Assembly: GCF_001641265.1 (NCBI RefSeq)
Contig: NW_020167523.1
Location: forward strand, 1,302,001 to 1,366,000
Length of the DNA stretch: 64,000 bases
Direction: 5' to 3'
Origin: Pseudogymnoascus destructans
Taxonomy: Eukaryota; Ascomycota; Leotiomycetes; Thelebolales; Thelebolaceae
Translations under genes and position numbers: made by a program
Notes under the pieces: model-generated
Databases searched by the model: none
Seen by the model: the letters and a program-made list of their open reading frames with translations, nothing else
Told to the model about the DNA's origin: nothing
Part shown: positions 32,461-41,408 of the stretch, in pieces
Position numbering within the stretch: the stretch's first letter is position 1
How the letters are laid out: every line of letters begins with the position of its first letter

Positions 32461-33341
32461 CGTTTCGGGGTTTTCTCGTTCTCGATACGGGTCTCGGTCT
32501 CTGGAGTCGAGGGTCAATGAAGTGAATCTACTGGAGAGATTTGGAAAGAGGTGCAAGTGAATTGGAGTCATGAGTGTGGAATTGGCCATGGAGAGAGAGA
32601 GGGAAGTGAGGTGGAAGTGAAGTGAGGTTCATGTGTTGAGAGCTTGTATACTGCTGGGAAGGAGCCGCCAACTCACCTTCGATTAGGCATCGTTGGGAGT
32701 TGAGTTGCACGTCACAGACACTGCGACGCGGCTCTGTTTGGTGAGGTACGGTTTGGGCCAGCAAGCACAATGGGCACTGTCGACAAACGCGACACGACTG
32801 GGCACTGTGAAGCCACGGGGGGAAGGAACGGTGGTGGAAACAGGTATTCCTGGGTATTGGAATATACGATAGGAGGGAAAAGAAGAGAACAGAAGACGGA
32901 GAGAGAGGGGGAGAGAGGGAGAGAGAGAGAAGAGAGAGAGAGAGGGAAAGGGAAGGTATTCCTACGTGTTTGTGTCTCTTCCCACCGCTGACAGAATGCC
33001 GATGCAGCGGATGCAGCTGCTGTGCTGTCGTGGCTCGAGTGTCGGTTGTTCCACTCGCGGTGTGCAGATTGTAACGTTAAAAGGGCAGCTTCTGCAGTTT
33101 TTCTGGATGAATTGGTGATGCGGCAGAAGGAAGAGGTGCATTCAATTGGACCAAGGCTCTATTCGACGCCGGTCAAAGAAGCGGTCTCATGCAGCTAAGA
33201 CGCGGATACACGCATCGGTTTTTGCACGAGTCGGGCGCTTGAGGGGTTCAGGTTGTTTGAGCCCATATATATCCCGCCTAGCGGTATACAGACTACACTG
33301 TGTAGCGTACTTCTAGGAATGTAGTTCCAACACGGGTGATA
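32461..33341. other. promoter region with polypurine tract, grading into transposon cluster
   Basis: Promoter of the minus-strand small protein, followed by a GA-rich tract (about 32875-32960: repeated GAGAGAG). From about 33240 the composition turns AT-rich and the transposon cluster begins. No gene is seen. Confidence 0.5.
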
Positions 33342-34430
33342 TTATGGCTTCAAAAGTTCAAAAACAACATCATATTTGGCATTACCGTCGACACGGAGAG
33401 CTTGGCTCTCTTCCTAAGACTATAGAAGACGAAATGAAAGGCCTACGTACAATTGCTAGTGAATACAACGATGAGGATATATATATAATATGGATGAGGC
33501 TGCACTCTATTAGAAGATGACACCTTCTTATGGACTTGCTACACAACTACGACCTAGTTGAAGAAGGACAAGGCTCGTCTGTCTCTTAATTTTGCTACAA
33601 ATGCAACTAGGAATAATAGATTACGTGTAGATCATTAGAAAGAGCAAAACACTAAGAGCACTATGAAATACAAGTGTTTCTACAACATGAGGAGAGTGGA
33701 GGTGGAATAAGAAGGCCTAGATGAATACAACTATGATGTCTAAATGGCTTTAAGCATTCTATAATCACATTAGAACAACTTGTACAGTCCTTTAACAATG
33801 GATAACTTCTCTACACACCTTACAGCTGTTGAATTTACACCACCTCCTCCTAATATACGAATCTGTTAGCTTCTAAAGACTTGACAAGTCAATTTCAACC
33901 TTTAGATTAAGGAATTATACAAAGCTTTAAGTCTCATTATAGACGACAGTGGCTCTTATATATGCTTGAGTGTTATAATAATAACTAGGACCCTAGAGAC
34001 TTAATGGATTTACACCTAGCTATTCGTTAGATTCTAAGAAGTTGGATAACTACGTCTTAAATACAACAATCTACAACTGTTTCTAGAAGTCAACTCTAGT
34101 TACAACTCCTATATCACTTTCTATTGCAATTGATTCTCCGAATATCACAAGTCTTTATAAGCAAGTTAAAAGAGCTGGGAATATACAAGATATTATATTT
34201 TAAGCTTCCTAAATCTGGTTGAGGAACAAGAGTTAGAGGCAGAGAGTGAACAAGAATCAGTAGATCCTAAGGAGGTTTTATAGGATGTGATAACAGAGCA
34301 TCTTAGCTTATAGACAATTGATGAAGATGAGGAAGAAGAGGCGTAGCCTAACACAGTGTATCCAGTAGTTGAAACAGTTGGTTTTTGTGTAATGGTGGGT
34401 GCACCAGATGTGAGAATCTAGCCACCCAAG
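33342..34430 (+). pseudogene. RIP-decayed pogo/Fot-like transposase (catalytic part)
   Basis: No long frame exists, but translated pieces line up with a pogo-type DDE transposase: NMDEAALY then stop then KMTPSYGLATQLRPS; MDNFSTHLTAVE; LHLAIR; NTTIYNCF; ITSLYKQVKRAGNIQDI; LSFLNLVEEQELEAE. Many stops fall where Trp or Gln is expected: after LY, after AIR, and in three positions of the tail (VL-DVI, SL-TID, EA-PNT), which fits TGG to TAG and CAG to TAG. It ends with a 45-bp segment (34386-34430) that recurs inverted at 51787-51831. Confidence 0.8.
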
Positions 34431-34607
34431 GAAGGGATGATTTTACTAAGACAACACACTGTCTTAGGAAACAGAGCCAAAGGGTTGTAGCTTAGACTAT
34501 TCCACAACGCAGCAATCAGGTGTGTGATGTAGTGAAGTGGTTCAGACAAGTTGCAACAAATGTTGAGTCTGAGAACTCAGGGGTAAGTCAAGAGGTTAGC
34601 ACCTCAC
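34431..34607 (+). repeat. dispersed repeat R1, left part (second copy at 51.8 kb)
   Basis: This segment, beginning AAGGGATGATTTTACTAAGA, is nearly identical to 51832-52011. The copy here is interrupted by the solo LTR and resumes at 35088. The nature of the repeat is unclear; it lies downstream of hAT sequence in both places. Confidence 0.85.
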
Positions 34608-35082
34608 TGTAACGCTGACTTCTAAACGATAGAAGACACAGAGGTTCTCTTGCGTAAAGGTTTACTTATCAGAGGAGGCAGGGGATCAGACACAAAGGCT
34701 TCAAGTAACACGTTACTAGTATATAACAAATACTGTATTGAGTTGAGCACGAAGCTCCTATCTAAGGAAATACTATCTACTTATATAGTGGCGTCGTGCC
34801 TAGTGGACTCTTGGGAACTCACTTGAGTCCTCGGAGTCCTGGACTCTTAGGACTCTTCTCATCATCCTGCGAGTCCATCACGTGCCTAGTGGACTCCTGG
34901 GAACTCACTCGAGTCCTCGGAGTCCTGGACTCTTAGGACTCTTCTCATCATCCTACGAGTCCGTCACGTGATACTTTCGGAACTACTATTCCCCGCTGCC
35001 CCTCCAGGTACCAGGGCCGGTCTCATGCGACCTCCCTCCTTCCTGTCCTGTAGTTGGCCAGCCTTCTTGTTCCGTCGTAACA
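34608..35082 (-). mobile_element. Solo LTR of a Ty3/gypsy-type element, 475 bp
   Basis: On the minus strand it begins TGTTACGACGG and ends CGTTACA; a 5-bp duplication CTCAC flanks it (34603-34607 and 35083-35087). The other R1 copy lacks it, proving insertion. It contains an 86-bp tandem duplication (about 34796-34967). Its first 80 bp recur at 22379-22458. Orientation is inferred from the TGTTACG start typical of fungal gypsy LTRs. Confidence 0.92.
34796..34967. repeat. 86-bp tandem duplication in the LTR
   Basis: Two adjacent copies starting GTGCCTAGTGGACTC at 34796 and 34882 differ at only a few sites. Both contain nested GGACTC/GAGTCC motifs. Confidence 0.9.
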
Positions 35083-35087
35083 CTCAC

Positions 35088-35568
35088 TGACTTTTCAAAA
35101 ACAGAGAATAACAAGATCAATGCTTGGAAGCTTGGAAAAGACGTAGAAGTATGTGCTAGTCGATTTACTGTATTGTCTGCTTGCCCTTTCTTAAGGAAAG
35201 GGCAATCCTATTTATGCCAAAGGAGTGTAGTTCTCTCATTTTCCATGACTTTCCATGACTAACCAGGCTTGGTAAATGTATTAGAAATCAAGTGCGACCC
35301 ACAACTAGCTTGCTAATCATATAGTGAACGTAAGAGAATCCCATAGAACCATCTCTTGGGTTCCTAGCCTATAGGAAGTGAAAAGGAGGTCCAAGGTCAG
35401 AGTACCTATAGATAAATTATGTCATAACTTAACCAATCTTGTGGGTAACTAAGGAGCGATGACCTGTAATGAATCATAGAGGGTTGTAGAAGCTCCTAGA
35501 GCTATCGTTCATGTTCCTAGGTCTCTAGTTGGTAGAGATATGCCATGTGGTAGTAATGGCCCACCCCC
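35088..35568 (+). repeat. dispersed repeat R1, right part
   Basis: This continues repeat R1 after the LTR and matches about 52012-52440 with small indels, including GCCCTTTCTTAAGGAAAGGG (a near-palindrome) and CTATAGGAAGTGAAA. No coding frame is present. Confidence 0.85.
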
Positions 35569-36267
35569 TTAAGGAGGAGATTTTCTTAATAACTTGTTCA
35601 ATGAGTGTCCAAATGATATGCTGTGCATAAACAGATGTAGTAGAAGAGTTTGCAGCAATCGTTCAGTAGTATTGCTTCTGTTGTTGGTGTGATAAGCCAA
35701 GATATGTATGGTGACTTGTAGGTTTGAGGAGGAGATTTCTAAGTTTGCTCTTGAGTTTGATAGCAAACTGAGTGCAACGAATGTCAGTATGACACGAAAG
35801 CTAACTCCACAGCTTACAATCCATCAGACATATAAGTGTTCAAGTACTGCAGGATCTAGTGTCTGAGTATCGACTGTAGAAACGCAACGGCGTTTATGGT
35901 TTTGACTTCGTTGAAATGCTTCGCTGATATTGGATTGCCGAGAGAGTGTCTTGATAGCTTGTACAGAAGTAATGGCAATTGCATGAGTATCTAATAGATG
36001 CGTAGTTACAACTGCAGTACCAGAAGTCTCTTGATACTCCTTTCGGAAGTACTTGCAACGCCAAACAGCCTTTCCATGTCGATTAAAATAGGCTGTATCA
36101 CGGTGCTCAGGTGTATGGTCCCAGATTTTTGATGTTCGTGGACGTTTTCGGCTTGTAAGAGACAGAGAGGATTGTGTAGGTGCGTCGCTTTGAGTATCAA
36201 ATGTTTCAAACTGAGCAGTGTCAAAATCTACCAATAGACTAGACTGTGGTGATGCCATTATTGCCAA
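35569..36267 (-). pseudogene. hAT transposase N-terminal remnant with BED zinc finger
   Basis: On the minus strand 36267-35824 encodes SKIWDHTPEHRDTAYFNRHG then KAVWRCKYFRKEYQETSGTA and VVTTHLLDTHAIA, a BED-type zinc finger (here the second Cys of the usual C-x2-C is replaced by Phe-Arg context). After one TGA the same frame continues WIVSCGVSFRVILTFVALSL, typical of hAT transposases, to 35569 where repeat R1 cuts it off. The single TGA is consistent with CGA or TGG mutation by RIP. Catalytic domains are missing. Confidence 0.82.
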
Positions 36268-36510
36268 AGAATGAAGCTATAGATCACGAAGATGCAGAGT
36301 TTTCACTATATGGTACTCATATATTAGGCTGATAAAATTTCCACATTAGGCAATTCAAACTGCAGTTCAAACTGCAGTTTGAACTGCCAAGAACCAACTA
36401 CGGACTGTACGGCATAATCTTTAAACCAACTGCCAAGAACTGCGTAATGCGAAAACCAACTATTTAACTGCATAACAAACCGACTAACTGACTAACTACT
36501 GGACACACTG
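36268..36510. mobile_element. probable hAT terminal region with subterminal repeats
   Basis: AT-rich sequence with repeated AACTGC(C/A)AAGAAC and a palindromic CAAACTGCAGTTTG segment near 36355-36392, ending ...GGACACACTG at 36510, a hAT-like CACTG terminus. The opposite end and a duplicated flank were not found, so the boundary is tentative. Confidence 0.45.
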
Positions 36511-37225
36511 CCTAAACGACAATTGAACCCCTTTCCGGTTTGCTTGGACGGCGATCAAAGCCTATTCGAGGCCACTTTGGTGCATATGGGGTGTATGGAG
36601 GCTATGATGTATTTGCAGAGCTTTGCTAATGAGCTTTTGGTTGGTAAACCCTTCTTTATGGTCTATATTCTCTCCCGGGCCGAATACTGACTTATTGATT
36701 TGACCGGGCTCTGTTCCAAGATCGAAGAGGTCAATGCGAAGTTCCACTATCCTTCCAAATGGAAACAAAATCGATCCACCAGACCCCTTCTTTCACAATC
36801 TCTATAGGGTTACACTCAAGAATGGAGAGAGATGGGCAGTAGACACCACCGGGGCGCAATATGGATACCCGGATCCTCTATGCCCCTGGCATGACTTTGA
36901 GCACCACCGATCAGGCAAAATCTTCAGAGAATATGAGTTCAGCTATATTCGTCGCAAGACCTACGAATCATTTGGAATGTTCCCTGTGAGACACATGGTG
37001 GCCCATAAGATGGAGAAACAAGAACTTGCCAAGGCACTGGAAGACAAGATTTCTTCATGGGCTCAGGAGCATGGAGGCAAGCTGAATGCCATATTGATAG
37101 GTTCGGATGCTACGTTTAAGCAAGCAAAAGATAAATTCTTAGAACAATTAGAGGACCATCTCAAGGTATCTATGACCAAGCTGTACTCTCCGGAGCAGAT
37201 TTTGAAAAGGGAAAAGGAGGTTGAC

Positions 37226-37271
37226 TGCTGTCGCCACCTACGAGCGAAGCGAGTGGGTGGAACACTGAGTA
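37226..37271. mobile_element. solo end of the 39.2-41.2 kb element family
   Basis: TGCTGTCGCCACCTACGAGC ... GGAACACTGAG matches the last 44 bp of the right inverted repeat at 41139-41210 with one substitution, followed by TA. It sits inside the broken host gene and appears to be what remains of an earlier insertion of that family. Confidence 0.85.
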
Positions 37272-39150
37272 ACGTAAGTCATGGCGTAACGCGGGGGATG
37301 GCGTAACGCGGTGGAAATTTGAAGAGAACACAACAAATCTGTAAATTTAACTACAATCAACGATAATACATGATCCACCATCACTCTTAGATTGTTCCCC
37401 TGCTTCTTCCTCAATATACTCGTCAATTTCAATGTCTGAGGAGGCGTTCTTATCCTTTGTTTTGCGCTTTTTCTTACTTGGGTTATGTGTCGCCTTTTCC
37501 GCCTCCATCACCGCATCACACAACTCTTGCGTAGAAACATGAAAGTGACCCTTCAGAATAACCCTTTTCCCCTTCGTACGTACTGTACGTTGCTTTATAA
37601 CTGATCGCAGGTTGTTGGCATCGAGTTGGTGGACAATGCTGCGTGCTCGAAGTTGCTCTGACGCAACTGTGAGTTTTTGGATGTACGTCCGCACTGGTGT
37701 TGACAGCACCCCACCACTATTAATCGTAGTTGTAAGGAGCACATTTGCAGAGCGTAAGGTCATCCCATCTGGGGGGGAGCTGTTGATAAAGACTCGGTCA
37801 AAAATATCATACTGATGTGGTGTTTTTGGTCGGTCAGCCTCGACTGATGGTTCAGCATTGAGCAGCGTACGCAATGCTCGCTGGGGATTAAAAGGAAACA
37901 AGCCAGCGCCACGGTATGCTGACTCAATGTTCTGATGGTTGCATACATCAAGCCGTGCCTGGATGTATGCCTCCATCCATTCATACTTCTGTATGCACGC
38001 AAGTTGCGCTTCGTTGAGTGGGGAGAGCGCTGCTGTCAGACGCTTTTTTAGCGGGCCGAATATTGCAACATCCAGTGGTTGTAGCAAGTGCGATGTATGA
38101 GGGGGAAGTATCAGTAATACAATATGGTTCTGCATGCAATGCGCATTGAAACTCCCGCTAATGTGTGAGTCGTGGCCATCACATATAAGAAGCCGGTGCT
38201 GACCATCTGCTTTTGTACGTGTTGTTGGCTCGAAGATGCGTTTTAACCACTCCAACCCATGGAGGTTGCTTGTCCAGCCTTTCGTATTCACAGAGAAGAA
38301 CCACTGGTCGATGACTGCGGGCGGAATCCATGATTGGAGAACGTTCTTGCCCTTAAAGATCCCGAGGGGTGGGAGGATGGTTCCGTCTGCGCAGATGCAC
38401 TCGACCATCGAAACCCATTCCTGACGGCCAGGATGCGCTTGATGCTTCGTACGAAGCGTTGAATCAAGTATAATTCGAGTAGATTCCATTGTCCCAATCG
38501 AAAATCCGGATTCATCCATGTTATATGTGTTCTCTTGCGTGATTCCAAACTCTTGAACCACCCTTGGTGTACGCGTTAAACCATGCCATAAGCACTGGTT
38601 TTGTTGCACCGTCCATGCGTACAGTTTCGATCCGTCGCCCAATAGCGACCTGTAGATGGGGATGTCGTTGTATGAATCGTGGTACCCAGTCGCGACCGAG
38701 GGAAAATCGTGGTTGGGGTAGAAGTAAGTTTGGCGTCGCGTCGTCAAAATTGAGTGACCGGTGCGACCGGAGCTCTTCAGCTATTTCCTTCAACAACCGA
38801 TGCCCTGGAGAATAGCCGCTGATTGTTAGGTTTTTAATCCACTTTAGAAGTATCTGTTCTTGCGCGCCTGATAAATTCTGCTGTTTCTGGCGGGCTTGGG
38901 AGCGTGTCAAACCTCCATTGACGCGTCGCGTCACTGAACTCTTCGGCAGCCCCAGCACTTTCTCAGCGTGATATGCACTCTTATACTTCTTAGATCGGAC
39001 GTCTAATACTGCCTGGGCTATTAAAGTTTCACGCTCAGCAACACCCAGGCTTTTACAGCGAACCATTGTTGAGTTATTCACAGTTATCAGAAGTCGGCGG
39101 AGTGAATTCCCCGCGTTACGCCATCCCCCGCGTTACGCCACGACTTACGT
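37272..39150 (-). mobile_element. pogo-like DNA transposon 1 (1,879 bp, TA target)
   Basis: About 40-bp inverted ends, ACGTAAGTC(A/G)TGGCGTAACGC... with one mismatch, are flanked by TA on both sides (37270-37271 and 39151-39152), as in Tc1/mariner/pogo transposition. Each end contains a doubled GATGGCGTAACGCGG-type motif. It carries one transposase reading frame on the minus strand, frameshifted. Confidence 0.92.
37347..39081 (-). pseudogene. pogo-like transposase with a single frameshift
   Basis: The first frame (39081-38521) has a psq-type helix-turn-helix (VRSKKYKSAYHAEKVLGLPK, SSVTRRVNGG) and a Tc5/CENP-B-like second DNA-binding half. The second frame (to 37347) holds the DDE_1 catalytic domain: NMDESGFSIG, LLICDGHDSHISG and HTSHLLQPLDVAIFGPLK, then a basic/acidic tail. 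The frames overlap and a one-base shift in a GGG run near 38560 separates them; on either side the similarity is continuous (FNAYTK then VVQEFGITQENTYN). Apart from this the gene is undamaged, so it is either newly dead or a base-call error. Confidence 0.85.
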
Positions 39151-39219
39151 TATGCTTGGTATATACCTACCCGTGCCGAACACTGGTTGAACGATATATT
39201 CGATACCGATATTGAACTA

Positions 39220-41210
39220 CTCGGTGTTCCACCCACTCGCTTCGCTCGTAGGTGGCGACAGCAAGTTGTGCGTGCGACAGCAAGATGTGCGACACATAAA
39301 ACGAAGAAAAAGACGCCTTATATATCAACTATATAACTATATAATTAAAACATAAAATCAATAGAACTACTATCACTATCGCTACTGCCACTATTGCTAC
39401 TATCACTTTGATCCTTACTATACCGTAAAATGATCACTTTTGATTTCAACCCTTCCTTCTTCCGCTCTGCTACCCGCTTCCTCTCAACCTTACGCTCTTC
39501 AATTTCGATTTTACGTGCTTGCGCTTGTAGCTGCTTTACTACTTGGTCCGATTCCCTTGCTGCTCTTGCGTCTGCTTTTGCTTGCAACTTTGCTTTCTTC
39601 TCTTCCCGCATTTTCCGTGCATCTGATGCATATAACTGCCCTCCTTTCTGTAGTGATTTCCGTGCCCTTGCCTTTGCTGCCTTCTGCTCTACTGCACGTA
39701 GAGTCATAATATCTAGCTCGGTCTTATAGAGCTCTGCCCGGTGTAGAACAACTGTAGTTCCACGTGCAAATGATTGAAACCCTTCTCTTGAAGGCGATGA
39801 GAAAGCTTCCTCTGCTCTCTTCTGCCAATGTTCAACCGCTTGCACACTTTGCATAGTTGTTTTCGGTGTTGAGATAATATTATATGAAGCAAATGGCTCA
39901 TAATCAGGTGTTTGATTCCGAGTCTCTTGTATCTTGTCAATTACAAGTGGAGGATTATATGGATATAGTCCTGTATTTCTCCAACCAGATTGAATTGTAC
40001 GGACAGTTAGAGATTGCCGTCGGATTTGCGGGAGGTCTGAAAGGAACGTACGTAGCTTATACTCATAGTCGTAGCTACGTACTGCTTGATCAAGTGCCTT
40101 TTGATGAAAGTGTTTGCACTGCTTAAAAACCGCTACATCAAGAGGTTGTAATAGATGTGTTGTATGAGCAGGAAGGCAGCAAATAACAATGTTATGCTCT
40201 TCTGCTAATGTAAGAAAGCGCTCTGTTTTATGAGAGTCATGGCCGTCAAGTAATAAGAGGCGAGTATCATCTGGTGCCATATGCTCTGCAGATAGTTGGA
40301 TAAAATGCATAAGGTATTGGATTGCAATGTCGTCGTTTGAATACCCGCTCTCATTTACAATAATGAGAGCATTTGGCTCAAGGTCATCATTGTACCATGA
40401 ATCCATATGAAGTTTGCCAGGGATAATGATAGCTTCTGCAAGTGCAGCACCACTTGCATTTACTGCCTCAATTACAGTAACAGAGAGCCGATTCTCAGGA
40501 TTATCAACAGTCCACTGCTTTACACCGATTGGTACAATAACAGCCGTAGACTTATAACACCCAATCATATAGCCTGTCTCATCAACATTCCATAAATTAT
40601 ATGGCTTAATGTTATGTTTTGTAATAAGGGCGTTATATGTGAGAAAGAATTCCTCAAACACCTCTTTCTTTTGTGCTTGCTTCCGATGTGTATTAAACGT
40701 CTTCGTGTGAATTGTATGAAATTCGGGGTGTGCTTTTAGAAAGCGTTGTAGCCACCGTTGTGATGGTATCGTACGATTAGGTCGTAAGTCTGCAACTGCC
40801 CGTAGTATCATAGATCGGTTGGCAGGGACCCCGCGCTCAAGTTGGTCGTATATGAATTGACAGACCGCGGTCTCTTGCGATTGAGATAAGACTCGATTGC
40901 TACCTCCGTGGGGTAATTGAGGAGACGTAGTACTCGTAATACGACGTCGGAGTGTCTCACGGTTGACATTGAATTTATTTGCAACCCAAGCAATTGTATA
41001 TGTACTTGGTTGTTTTAAGAAGAACTGTTGGGCCTCATTAAGGCGAGCAATCATAGTAGGATCGTTATTTTGAGGCATTGTAGATACTACGTTATGAAGA
41101 ATACTATTATTTTTTCTATATATCAAAATAGCGGTGTACGCACATCTTGCTGTCGCACGCACAACTTGCTGTCGCCACCTACGAGCGAAGCGAGTGGGTG
41201 GAACACCGAG
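39220..41210 (-). mobile_element. pogo-like DNA transposon 2 (1,991 bp, 72-bp perfect TIRs)
   Basis: Inverted ends at 39220-39291 and 41139-41210 are identical over 72 bp, starting CTCGGTGTTCCACCCACTCG and containing an internal doublet GCGACAGCAAG(T/A)TGTGCG. TA duplications flank it (39218-39219 and 41211-41212). It carries one undamaged transposase gene. Identical ends and an open gene argue for recent activity. Confidence 0.95.
39345..41078 (-). CDS. pogo-like transposase, intact
   Basis: From the ATG at 41078 (MPQNNDPTMIARLNEAQQFF) the product is 577 residues; the frame is open to 41162 inside the terminal repeat but that start is unlikely. An N-terminal helix-turn-helix (YTIAWVANKFNVNRETLRRR) and a Tc5-type segment (GVPANRSMILRAVADL) are followed by the DDE domain: LWNVDETGYMIG, LLLLDGHDSHKTERF and CLPAHTTHLLQPLDVAVFKQ, supplying the expected acidic residues. 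The C-terminus is Lys/Arg-rich coiled coil ending in a Ser/Asp run. No stop or frameshift is present. It would cut and paste its own element at TA sites. Confidence 0.93.
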   Translation of the reverse strand: MPQNNDPTMIARLNEAQQFFLKQPSTYTIAWVANKFNVNRETLRRRITSTTSPQLPHGGSNRVLSQSQETAVCQFIYDQLERGVPANRSMILRAVADLRPNRTIPSQRWLQRFLKAHPEFHTIHTKTFNTHRKQAQKKEVFEEFFLTYNALITKHNIKPYNLWNVDETGYMIGCYKSTAVIVPIGVKQWTVDNPENRLSVTVIEAVNASGAALAEAIIIPGKLHMDSWYNDDLEPNALIIVNESGYSNDDIAIQYLMHFIQLSAEHMAPDDTRLLLLDGHDSHKTERFLTLAEEHNIVICCLPAHTTHLLQPLDVAVFKQCKHFHQKALDQAVRSYDYEYKLRTFLSDLPQIRRQSLTVRTIQSGWRNTGLYPYNPPLVIDKIQETRNQTPDYEPFASYNIISTPKTTMQSVQAVEHWQKRAEEAFSSPSREGFQSFARGTTVVLHRAELYKTELDIMTLRAVEQKAAKARARKSLQKGGQLYASDARKMREEKKAKLQAKADARAARESDQVVKQLQAQARKIEIEERKVERKRVAERKKEGLKSKVIILRYSKDQSDSSNSGSSDSDSSSIDFMF

Positions 41211-41408
41211 TAAGGGATGGATTAGGATTACATCGTCTTATCGAGACTCTACTGTAGTGCCTAACCCCTGTCCTAGAATATACGGTGGCCGAGATTATTT
41301 TATTCCGCAGCCTGTATCAAAAGTCCAAAGAGCAAAGAGGAGACCGACGACGACGCTCCTTCCACATTCACCAGTGAGTGAACCAAAGGGGCTTCTTCCC
41401 CATTCACC

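Larger units (their letters stand above)
36511..41254 (+). pseudogene. Broken host gene split by transposon insertions
   Basis: The part at 36511-37225 first reads SLFEATLVHMGCMEAMMYLQ and LTGLCSKIEEVNAKF, with one TGA, then shifts frame in an A-rich run (about 36775) to DPPDPFFHNLYRVTLKNGER, GAQYGYPDPLCPW and SMTKLYSPEQILKREKEVD. I recognise this as a family of uncharacterised filamentous-fungal proteins, often found with MYND fingers. The frame resumes between two transposons at 39151-39219 (AWYIPTRAEHWLNDIFDTDI) and again after the second at 41211 (RDGLGLHRLIETLL, stop at about 41254). Removing the inserts at their TA duplications rejoins the frame. The 5' part is missing next to hAT remnants. 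Confidence 0.7.

Noticed and set aside
32875..32960. GA-rich tract as a retrotransposon polypurine tract
   Set aside because: It is a simple GAGA repeat without adjacent LTR end.
38521..38747. Programmed ribosomal frameshift joining the two transposase frames
   Set aside because: No typical slippery heptamer or downstream structure was evident, and intact relatives in the window use one frame.
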